This document shows, in pieces, positions 1 to 6,139 of a stretch of DNA of 9,133 nt (its first letter is position 1; the number at the start of each line of letters is the position of its first letter). The notes beneath the pieces were generated by a model. The model saw only the letters and a program-made list of their open reading frames with translations, was not told where the DNA came from and made no database searches. The stretch comes from Anaerolineales bacterium (lineage in GTDB: Bacteria; Chloroflexota; Anaerolineae; Promineifilales; Promineifilaceae), in assembly GCA_020432595.1 (NCBI GenBank), contig JAGQGA010000181.1, positions 1 through 9,133 of the forward strand, written 5' to 3'. Made by a program: the position numbers and the translations under genes.

Positions 1-281
1 GGTGCGGTGGTCGAGGTTTCGTGAAGGAACTCAAAGGTGTCACCAATTTTTATTTCACGGCCGGCTTCGTTGTCGCTGTCGTAGACATAGACGCGGAAGC
101 GGGCAGCCTGCCGCTTGATCCGCTTTTGGCTGTCGCGGAACTGCTCAACCGGCTTTTCTTGCCCGTTCACATCATATTCGGTTGGGAGTTGGCCGGGGCT
201 TTCGGGGGCCAGGTAAAAATCGGTGTCGCTATTGCCCAAACGGGCAATGCCAATGGCGGGGTGGATTTTAAAAACAGTCAT
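1..281 (-). CDS. LodA/GoxA-family CTQ-dependent amino-acid oxidase, N-terminal part (runs off left edge)
   Basis: The frame opens with ATG at 281-279 and stays open for 93 codons to the window edge, so only the N-terminus is present. The protein begins MTVFKIHPAIGIARLGNS, followed by DFYLAPE and later by IKRQAARFRVYVYD. These are the hallmark N-terminal motifs of LodA (L-lysine 6-oxidase) and GoxA (glycine oxidase). Family knowledge: these enzymes oxidatively deaminate an amino acid with O2, releasing ammonia and H2O2, using a cysteine tryptophylquinone built from their own Cys and Trp with help from a LodB-type flavoprotein. The cofactor residues lie in the missing C-terminal part, so activity and substrate cannot be judged. 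An AAGG ribosome site (complement of 289-292) sits 7 bases before the ATG. No signal peptide is visible. It lies 93 bases downstream of the tyrosinase gene, on the same strand. A LodB gene is not in the window and might lie beyond the left edge. Confidence 0.88.
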   Translation of the reverse strand, partial: MTVFKIHPAIGIARLGNSDTDFYLAPESPGQLPTEYDVNGQEKPVEQFRDSQKRIKRQAARFRVYVYDSDNEAGREIKIGDTFEFLHETSTTA

Positions 282-303
282 AGGATTGCCTTTTAAAAAT
301 AGG

Positions 304-330
304 ACACGGACGAACACGGACGAACACGGA
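304..330. repeat. Short tandem repeat, 10-bp unit CGAACACGGA, about 2.7 copies
   Basis: Two perfect copies of CGAACACGGA (311-320 and 321-330) follow a partial copy, ACACGGA (304-310). The repeat fills the middle of the 93-base gap between the tyrosinase and LodA-like genes. No convincing terminator or promoter is seen in this gap, so the two genes may be co-transcribed. Confidence 0.75.
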
Positions 331-374
331 TGTCTTTGCATTGTTTCCGCCGCGTTATCGTCTGCTGTGTCTGC

Positions 375-2498
375 TTAGTCTATGAGGTTGAGCGAAACGC
401 CGTCAAGGTAGAGGGCGTTTTCGCTGGGCTGCCCGTCAATGCCTAAAACAACGAGGTGGAGCGAGAGTTCGGTTTGGCCGAGGCTGGCGAGGTATTTGAC
501 GGCATCGGTGGCATCAAGGCGGGCGTTGCGGGGTTCATGGTGGTGTAACGGCCGTTTATCAAACCGTCGGCTACGCGGCAAAGGCAAATCACAGTGGCCC
601 GGGCCACCATAGCAACTGCCGCCAAAGGTCATAAACTCGCCCACAAAATGGGGGTTGTTTTCCATAGGTGTGGCTTCATTGGCATCGGGCGTGTTGAGAA
701 AGACCCGAATGCTGGCGTTGTTGGCGACGCGCTGGATGCGGTGCAGCCGCACTTCGGCACGACTGTTGGGGTTGTGCTGGAAGTCGGTGAGGGCGGGGGG
801 GGAAACGGCCGTTTTTTCCGAATGAAACCGCACCATGGGTAGCTCGCTGACCGTGGGGAAGAAGGCTGAATCTTTGATGTACTCATACCCCAATTTTCGC
901 GTGCTCAACGCCTCGCGTACCGATAGCGACCACGGTGGCAAAATGCCGTCTAGCTCCTCGGGGTTGACATTGGGGTTTTTCTTTTGCCATAGCGCCCAAA
1001 TGCGGTCTACATTGCAATGATGCGCCCAGAAAATCGGATCATATGCCGTTACCCGGTTATCGGTCATGTCGCCAGTGGGTGGATTTTCCTGGCTTTGCGG
1101 ATTGCTGTTCTTCACATAGAAGGGGTTGCTGCCGCCAGCAAAGTTGTGCATACCGTTGTGAACCTTCTCCAGCTTGCCAAAATGGTGGTCATCATCTGGC
1201 CCACCGCCAAAGGTTGCGAAGTCGGTGATGGCGAGAATGTTGTCTACATCCTGCGAACGGGGGTATTGCGTGGGGCGTTGGGCAATAGCTCCCGGCCAGC
1301 GGTTGGCGTGCCACAGAGCATTCACGCGGCGCAGCTCTTTGTAAATCGCCCGGATTTTATCGCTGTATTGGTAATCGTTGCTGCCCAGGGGCACCACTTC
1401 ATAGTTGACCTTTGTTTTTGCCAGCAAACGTGCCCCAGAGTTGAAAGATTGCCCGACAATCTTTTTGAGGCTGTTGACCTCGCTGGTGGAAAAAATTTGC
1501 AGGGCGGTCAGGTTTTCAATGGCCTGTTCGTCAAGCCAGCAGCGATACGCTTCCGGGATGATGCCTAGATCAAGCTGGGCGGTGTTGTAGGTTTTGGCGT
1601 TGTCTTCGGCATAGGCCGTCCAGTCCCAATAGGGAAGGGTGATGAGCGGGTCAAAATCTTGCAGCATTTGCTCAAAAAAGTAGAGGTAAAGACGGTGCCA
1701 GGGAAGAAAATGTTCCCAGCCGTGTTGGCAGGAGTCGGTGTGGATGCGTGCCCAATACCCCCAACTGCGTTCGTCCTGGCGGTAGGGATCATATTGGTGC
1801 ATACAGGTGATGGCGCGGCGCAGGCCGTTTCGCTCTGTGTCGTTGAGGCAGCGCACATCTTTGCGAACTTTGAGACCGCCTACCTGTTCACGAATGGCGT
1901 TGGTGTGTTCGTCGGAGCGGGCGTGCTGGGCGGCTCCAAAGGACAGGTCGCGCAGTTTATTGGATAGGACGGTGATCTGGCTTTTGGGTGCTTCTGCCTC
2001 TGTTTCGGGGCAGCCGTCGTCAATCCAGGCGGCGATGAAGTTGATGTTTTCGGCGGAAACCGGCTGTTTGGCCTGCCACAACAAGGGTGGGAATTGGCTG
2101 CCGTCGAAGGGAGCTTGCCCGCGTAGCCCTTTGATGAGGCCGGATTGCTCGCTGCGCTGGCTGCCAGCGGGGGCGAATTGCTGCTGTTTACCGCCGGAGG
2201 GCCAACAGTTGGGAGAAACGGCCGTTTCTTCCCCACTTTCCCCACTTTCTGCCTCACCACCCCCACAGCCACACGAACTGCCGCAGCCACAGCCACAATT
2301 AACGGCCGTTTGCGACTGCTTGCCACCAGCCGGGGCAATCATCCGCTGCCCATAAATTTCCAACGCCAAAAATTCAGCCAGCGGCCGCCGCCAGAAAGAG
2401 CCATACCCCTGGTACAAATGGTCAGAAATAGTCTCCCCTTGCGCTTCATCCAATATGTGTTTGACAGTTTCATAACGCGAACGTTTTGTATTTGCCAT
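375..2498 (-). CDS. Tyrosinase/polyphenol oxidase-like type-3 copper protein with N-terminal extension
   Basis: The 707-aa protein has both binuclear copper sites. CuA lies around residues 253-269 (IHTDSCQHGWEHFLPWHR), with ligands H259 and H268; the first ligand is H253 or H234. Cys257 is two residues before H259, the CxH arrangement that forms a Cys-His thioether in fungal tyrosinases. CuB has H447 and H451 (VHNGMH) plus the DPIFWAHHCNVDRIW motif at 487-501. Family activity is o-hydroxylation of phenols and/or oxidation of catechols to quinones; which of these applies is unknown. Residues 1-170 are an extension I cannot assign, with a Cys/Gly-rich stretch at 68-81 (NCGCGCGSSCGCGG) and a segment ending WIDDGCPE. 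The C-terminal 580-707 region looks like a polyphenol-oxidase beta domain and contains GGSCYGGPGHC. No signal peptide is evident. The ATG at 2498 follows AAAGGAA. It lies 264 bases downstream of the multicopper oxidase gene. Confidence 0.92.
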   Translation of the reverse strand: MANTKRSRYETVKHILDEAQGETISDHLYQGYGSFWRRPLAEFLALEIYGQRMIAPAGGKQSQTAVNCGCGCGSSCGCGGGEAESGESGEETAVSPNCWPSGGKQQQFAPAGSQRSEQSGLIKGLRGQAPFDGSQFPPLLWQAKQPVSAENINFIAAWIDDGCPETEAEAPKSQITVLSNKLRDLSFGAAQHARSDEHTNAIREQVGGLKVRKDVRCLNDTERNGLRRAITCMHQYDPYRQDERSWGYWARIHTDSCQHGWEHFLPWHRLYLYFFEQMLQDFDPLITLPYWDWTAYAEDNAKTYNTAQLDLGIIPEAYRCWLDEQAIENLTALQIFSTSEVNSLKKIVGQSFNSGARLLAKTKVNYEVVPLGSNDYQYSDKIRAIYKELRRVNALWHANRWPGAIAQRPTQYPRSQDVDNILAITDFATFGGGPDDDHHFGKLEKVHNGMHNFAGGSNPFYVKNSNPQSQENPPTGDMTDNRVTAYDPIFWAHHCNVDRIWALWQKKNPNVNPEELDGILPPWSLSVREALSTRKLGYEYIKDSAFFPTVSELPMVRFHSEKTAVSPPALTDFQHNPNSRAEVRLHRIQRVANNASIRVFLNTPDANEATPMENNPHFVGEFMTFGGSCYGGPGHCDLPLPRSRRFDKRPLHHHEPRNARLDATDAVKYLASLGQTELSLHLVVLGIDGQPSENALYLDGVSLNLID
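547..556. repeat. AACGGCCGTT palindrome, site 1
   Basis: Exact 10-bp palindrome inside the tyrosinase gene. Here it is read as AAA CGG CCG TTA, giving K-R-P-L (residues 648-651), a different frame from most other copies. Confidence 0.85.
804..813. repeat. AACGGCCGTT palindrome, site 2
   Basis: Exact copy, extended to the 12-mer AAACGGCCGTTT (803-814). It is read as ACG GCC GTT, giving T-A-V at residues 563-565 of the tyrosinase (SEKTAVSPP), between the copper core and the C-terminal domain. Confidence 0.85.
2217..2226. repeat. AACGGCCGTT palindrome, site 3 (with extended flank)
   Basis: Exact copy, extended to AAACGGCCGTTT (2216-2227). It is read as T-A-V at residues 92-94 of the tyrosinase, within SGEETAV. 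The 21 bases 2217-2237 match 3630-3650 in the multicopper oxidase gene at 20 positions. Confidence 0.88.
2301..2310. repeat. AACGGCCGTT palindrome, site 4
   Basis: Exact copy read as T-A-V (residues 64-66, QSQTAVNCG), immediately before the Cys/Gly-rich stretch of the tyrosinase and 84 bases from site 3. Confidence 0.85.
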
Positions 2499-2510
2499 GT
2501 TATGTTCCTT

Positions 2511-2754
2511 TGGAAACAGGATGCAGATTTACCTGATTTGCCTGATCAGTACCTTAACGATGAAATTTTTGTATACAAAACAAGAAGTGACACAGAGTTA
2601 CACAGAGATAAGGAAGAGTTTCACAGAGGAAGCGAGACAAGCAACTCCTTTCTCTCTGTGCTTCTCTGTATCTTCTCTGTGAACCTCTGTGTAACGTTTT
2701 TGGGTTTGGCCTGTCCAGGTTAGAAAGATCAGGTAAATCTGCGTCCCATTTCCA
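2511..2754. repeat. Nested inverted-repeat element between the multicopper oxidase and tyrosinase genes
   Basis: This nearly fills the 264-base gap. Outer arms 2511-2537 and 2728-2754 are inverted repeats matching at 23 of 27 positions (the ATTTACCTGAT block is perfect). Inside, CACAGAG occurs three times (2591, 2601, 2622), and its complement CTCTGTG three times (2654, 2675, 2685) plus one near copy (2664). The pair 2597-2607 / 2685-2695 is a perfect 11-bp inverted match. On the minus strand the transcript could fold into a long imperfect stem. No transposase and no target-site duplication are visible. The left arm begins at the ribosome site of the tyrosinase gene. Confidence 0.75.
2567..2580. 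promoter_or_regulatory. Perfect 14-bp palindrome TTTTGTATACAAAA, possible operator
   Basis: A perfect palindrome about 70 bases upstream of the tyrosinase start, inside the inverted-repeat element. TTGTATACAA-like palindromes are typical of dimeric repressor sites (GntR-type among others), but no regulator gene is in the window. It could equally be a by-product of the repeat structure. Confidence 0.3.
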
Positions 2755-2762
2755 TTCATAAA

Positions 2763-5700
2763 TTATCCAGTTTCCGTGGGTGGCTCAACAACAAAGCCGG
2801 GGTAAACCTGGCCGGTGGTGTTGGGATCAACCATCGTCAAACTCTGGCGATAAAATGCCTGCAGGTTGGCGCGGTAGTTTTCCGGGTCATCAGAAACAGC
2901 ATAGAGCTGGTTGACCTCTTCCACGGTAGCATCATCGCTGATGACGGCATCGTGAGGAACATAGTTGCTGCGCTCGGCGACAAAAGTTGTTTCTACTGGT
3001 GTCATCATGCCGTTGTCTTCATGCAGCAGCAGGTGGCAGTGGTTGACATAGATCCCGGCAAAGTCGAGGAAGCGGGAGCGGAAGACAATGCGCCCGCCGT
3101 GACGGGGAATCCAAACGGTGTCTTGCCAGCGCGGTTTGTCGAGAATATTGACGAGATTGCCGTCATTGTCGGGGATTTCAATTCGCATCACCCAAAACGG
3201 GTTGGTGTGCATGTGGAAGGGGTGGTCAACGCCACGGGTGACAATGCGGAAATGGTTATTTTCAACAAACCGCTGATGCCCTTCGCCCCGTGATAGCGCA
3301 TAGGCGATGTAATGGTCTTTGTTGCTGCCGTCAGAATTTGTGCCGTAATATTCGTTGCGATCATCACCCCAGAGGGTAATGCCACCGTTATACAGTGCCC
3401 ACTCTTCGGCGCTACCAACAAAGATGATGGGGCGGGCGGGGTCAACGGGGTTAAATTTGCGCGGCGACGGCCGTTTATCTCCTTCGGCAAAGCGCATGTC
3501 AAACTGGTTGTTGATTGACATGGTGCGGGTGTTGGGGGGCATGAGGACGTTGAATTTCTGGCTGCTGGGTTGGGCGTAGATGAGGTTTTCCAGGTTGCCC
3601 TTGTCCTCGGCAATGAACTTTTGGAAATTAACGGCCGTTTCCTCCCCACTCAACTCCGCATCCGTTGTCACCAGCGGAAACCCTTCCGCCCCCCAACCCG
3701 AATACAAAATCGTCCGTGTGCGATATGTTCCCGCTTTTACATCCTGTGAAAACGCTTCCACCTCCATCGTTTGCTGCCCACCCACGGCAAAGGTATGCAT
3801 TCCCACTTCAGCACTATCATTTGGCACCATCACCTCATCAGCTGCAATGGGCATCAGGTAAGGTGGCACATCAACGTTGTCCAGCGCACCCTGCACCACG
3901 TTCATGACATTAACAGCCTCAATTTGTGGTGGTGCCGGGTCAAGCTGGTACGGATTTTTTTTCACAACCACATATGCCACAATGATATGCTGCGGCCAGC
4001 TTACCAAGTCCTTGGTTCCTTGTTGTACCGCTTGCTGAAGTCTTTGCTGATAGGTGTCGGCGTGCAAAACGGCCGCTTTTGCCACCACCGTATAGATCGT
4101 ATCATCCGTCGCCGGAGCCTGGAAAAAGAGGTCAGCGCGGTTGGCCGGAGCCATGTACACCTCATTTGGCCGCACATAACAATCCTTAATGTTCTCTGCC
4201 ATAAAACATTCATGGATGTTTTCTAGCATTGAGGCATTTTCATCATTCCCCAGTGGCTTTGCTAGGGGATAATTAGTCGCCGCCGCTGGGTTTTGCTTAG
4301 CCAGATCGCGCACAACATACCGGGCATTTTGACTATCTCCCTCTACAAAAGTAACGCCGTCCATTGCCATTTGGTACAACTGTATCTTGGCATCCTCAAT
4401 GTCTTGCAAGGTCATCGGTGTCAGCGAACCATCTTGTTCCACCCGTTGCAGCAGGTTGTTGTCTGTGACATATTGCCCTTTCAACACCATAAAATGCTTG
4501 TAACCACGGCCATCCACACTGCCATTAATGACGCGCCACCGTTCCACTGCCCCCGGCCGCATTAAAATGATGCGCGGTGTGCTGGAACCATTAATGGCTG
4601 GAGTTACGTCAGGACGCAGGACATTCTTCTTTTGTGGCTGATTTGTGGGCGCGTCCAAGTCGCCCGCCCGGCCGCCTTGGAATACGCGCTGCATAAACAT
4701 AAGCCGTTCCCGATAATCGTTGGGGCCTGTTTTGGCATCCAAATTTGGCACCAACTGGGTATCCGCCCCAAACGCCGTGTTGATTGCTTCATCCACATCC
4801 CCTTCCACAACCAAAAACCCCGCCATACCGCTGGATACCTGATCGTGCGTAGCACCATGTGAATGGGGATGATACCAATGGGTGCCGGGTGGGTGCGGCT
4901 GCTTGGCATCACCCATCACATTGCCAATACGAAACTCGTAGTCACCTTGCCCTACTTGTTCATTGGGGTTGAGAAATAGGCAGTTGGGGTCATTGCTGGC
5001 CTGGCGGCGGCGCAAGTCGGCTTGCGGCATAATCCGCAAGATGATGTTGTCGGAGTGGGTGCCATCGGGGTTGCGGCCGGGGCGAACATGCAGCCCGTGG
5101 GTGTGCAAGTTGGTGACACGCGCCGAGTGCTGACCATTTACATGTTCTTCTAAGCACCAATCATGGCGATAGTTGCCTCTGTCCTGGGCAATTTTTTGCA
5201 CTTGCGCGGCGGTCAGCCCTTCGACAAGTTCCGCGTTGTCGGGGAATTCCTTGATATAGCTTTCGCCAAAATTGGCACCAAGGAAGTTGCGTAATTTAAC
5301 AAAGAGCGTCTCATTGCCACCCATGCGGATCGTGGGGCCGGGGGTGATGCCGCCGTAGCTGAACAAAGCGGCATCGGGATTGCCAAAACCAATGGTGGCA
5401 CCGGGATTTTCATTTTCCACAAAGTTGAGGTTAAGCTGCTGCCCCGGCCAATCGCTGGGTCGCCATACCCAGGGTTCAATCCAGGTTTCAAAAAGCTGGT
5501 CGCTGGTTAGGTCAATGGGGGTGGTCGTGGGTGGTGGGGTCGCTTTGGCACCGCCCCCGCTACCAGCCTGGTTGCCGCCTCCTCCCCCGCTGCCGCTGCC
5601 GGATTGGGCGGCTGGGGCGGCGGTAATGTCGCTGGCTCTGTTGGTAAGGCTGGCAACGCCGGCCGTGCCGAGTAGAGCAGCACCGGCGATGGCACCTTGG

Positions 5701-5771
5701 ATGAAGCCGCGACGGGTGATGGTTGGCTTAACGGCCGTTTCCTGTTGCTGTGTATCCTGGGGATCAGACAT
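2763..5771 (-). CDS. Large Tat-exported multicopper oxidase (laccase/CueO-like superfamily)
   Basis: The 1002-aa protein has a twin-arginine signal (TRRGFIQG, residues 19-26) followed by a hydrophobic stretch to about 42, then a Gly/Ser-rich linker (57-75), so it should be exported folded with its copper. All four copper motifs are present: NLHTHG (H223, H225), HWYHPHSHG (H301, H303), HPFHMH (H850, H853, H855) and HCHLLLHEDNGM (H911, C912, H913, H917, M922). C912, H850, H917 and M922 form type 1 copper; the other eight histidines form the trinuclear site. Family reaction: four one-electron oxidations of phenols, amines or metals coupled to reduction of O2 to water. Its length is about twice that of usual bacterial laccases; the extra sequence lies mainly in the middle (about 330-640) and before the fourth-to-last motifs. 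The ATG at 5771 has AGGAGG (complement of 5777-5782) 5 bases upstream. It is probably the first gene of the oxidase cluster. Substrate unknown. Confidence 0.94.
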   Translation of the reverse strand: MSDPQDTQQQETAVKPTITRRGFIQGAIAGAALLGTAGVASLTNRASDITAAPAAQSGSGSGGGGGNQAGSGGGAKATPPPTTTPIDLTSDQLFETWIEPWVWRPSDWPGQQLNLNFVENENPGATIGFGNPDAALFSYGGITPGPTIRMGGNETLFVKLRNFLGANFGESYIKEFPDNAELVEGLTAAQVQKIAQDRGNYRHDWCLEEHVNGQHSARVTNLHTHGLHVRPGRNPDGTHSDNIILRIMPQADLRRRQASNDPNCLFLNPNEQVGQGDYEFRIGNVMGDAKQPHPPGTHWYHPHSHGATHDQVSSGMAGFLVVEGDVDEAINTAFGADTQLVPNLDAKTGPNDYRERLMFMQRVFQGGRAGDLDAPTNQPQKKNVLRPDVTPAINGSSTPRIILMRPGAVERWRVINGSVDGRGYKHFMVLKGQYVTDNNLLQRVEQDGSLTPMTLQDIEDAKIQLYQMAMDGVTFVEGDSQNARYVVRDLAKQNPAAATNYPLAKPLGNDENASMLENIHECFMAENIKDCYVRPNEVYMAPANRADLFFQAPATDDTIYTVVAKAAVLHADTYQQRLQQAVQQGTKDLVSWPQHIIVAYVVVKKNPYQLDPAPPQIEAVNVMNVVQGALDNVDVPPYLMPIAADEVMVPNDSAEVGMHTFAVGGQQTMEVEAFSQDVKAGTYRTRTILYSGWGAEGFPLVTTDAELSGEETAVNFQKFIAEDKGNLENLIYAQPSSQKFNVLMPPNTRTMSINNQFDMRFAEGDKRPSPRKFNPVDPARPIIFVGSAEEWALYNGGITLWGDDRNEYYGTNSDGSNKDHYIAYALSRGEGHQRFVENNHFRIVTRGVDHPFHMHTNPFWVMRIEIPDNDGNLVNILDKPRWQDTVWIPRHGGRIVFRSRFLDFAGIYVNHCHLLLHEDNGMMTPVETTFVAERSNYVPHDAVISDDATVEEVNQLYAVSDDPENYRANLQAFYRQSLTMVDPNTTGQVYPGFVVEPPTETG
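3467..3474. repeat. ACGGCCGT palindrome core (9/10 match to the longer form)
   Basis: The 8-bp core is exact; the 10-mer differs only in its first base (GACGGCCGTT). It is read as K-R-P (residues 766-768 of the multicopper oxidase), the same frame as site 1. A further 9/10 variant, AACGGCCGCT, lies at 4068-4077 in the same gene. Confidence 0.7.
3630..3639. repeat. AACGGCCGTT palindrome, site 5 (with extended flank)
   Basis: Exact copy read as T-A-V at residues 712-714 of the multicopper oxidase, within SGEETAV. It is the partner of site 3: the flank to 3650 is shared apart from one base. Confidence 0.88.
5730..5739. repeat. AACGGCCGTT palindrome, site 6
   Basis: Exact copy read as T-A-V at residues 12-14 of the multicopper oxidase (QQQETAVKP), just before the twin-arginine motif. 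The TTTCCT flank resembles that of site 5. Confidence 0.85.
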
Positions 5772-5942
5772 GGTTTCCTCCTGTATGTCTTAGCCTAATG
5801 AAAACATTAACAGCCTTCCCAAGGAGATGCGTCAGCGATTAGACACATCTGATGGCAAGGTTATATTGTGTGAGCGGTGGTTGTGGTCTTGAATGGCAGG
5901 ATAGAGGGCATAGAGCCAAGACGGATGTGGACGGTAGGTATT

Positions 5943-5983
5943 TTGCTGTAGTATAGGCCACTAACGTGACCAAAACGTGACCA
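5943..5983 (-). promoter_or_regulatory. Putative promoter of the oxidase cluster with paired 11-bp-spaced direct repeats
   Basis: On the minus strand, GGTCACG occurs twice (complements of 5976-5982 and 5965-5971), separated by TTTT, a period of 11 bp; on the plus strand the shared block is AACGTGACCA. Nine bases further downstream lies TATACT (complement of 5950-5955), a 5/6 match to a -10 box. No good -35 box is seen at the expected place, which is instead occupied by the repeats. Two tandem 7-bp repeats with 4-bp spacing just upstream of a -10 is the layout of PhoB/OmpR-family activator sites. Start of transcription would be near 5943, leaving a leader of about 170 bases before the multicopper oxidase. 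The assignment is inference. Confidence 0.4.
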
Positions 5984-6082
5984 CCGTCAGCGGCAACTCC
6001 CCAAATGTGGTTAAGAGGATTAGACGATAGCGATGAATGTGGTTGTGGGCAATCGTTTAGGAGATATGTCCTATGAATTTTG
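5984..6082. other. Non-coding spacer between the oxidase promoter and the sdh terminator
   Basis: With the promoter and leader, this is part of the 368-base gap between the multicopper oxidase and sdhB. Only very short reading frames are present (for example 17 codons or fewer near 6032 on the plus strand). No RNA gene was recognised. Confidence 0.55.
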
Positions 6083-6116
6083 AAAAAAAAAGAGCGAGTT
6101 TTGGAACTCGCTCTTT
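6083..6116 (-). terminator. Intrinsic terminator of the sdh operon
   Basis: A perfect 12-bp inverted repeat (AAAGAGCGAGTT at 6089-6100, its complement at 6105-6116) has a 4-base loop, and is followed on the minus strand by a run of nine T (complement of 6083-6091). It starts 24 bases beyond the sdhB stop, and isolates the sdh operon from the oxidase cluster downstream. Confidence 0.93.
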
Positions 6117-6139
6117 CTCATTGCGTTAAAAAAGGTTCG

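Noticed and set aside
21..296. Plus-strand 91-codon frame at the left edge
   Set aside because: It is antisense to the LodA-like N-terminus, whose motifs on the minus strand are unmistakable.
1017..1568. Plus-strand open frame of 183 codons
   Set aside because: It lies wholly antisense to the copper-binding core of the tyrosinase, shows no recognisable motif and has no ribosome site of note; the minus strand explains the region.
2588..2697. CACAGAG repeats considered as a CRISPR array
   Set aside because: The units are 7 bp, irregularly spaced and present in both orientations, with no spacers of uniform length.
2511..2754. An insertion sequence
   Set aside because: Inverted ends exist, but there is no transposase frame and no visible target-site duplication; recorded only as a repeat element.
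5784..5942. A riboswitch or small RNA in the leader of the multicopper oxidase
   Set aside because: Only a minor 5-bp stem (5796-5809) and no known riboswitch signature could be seen.
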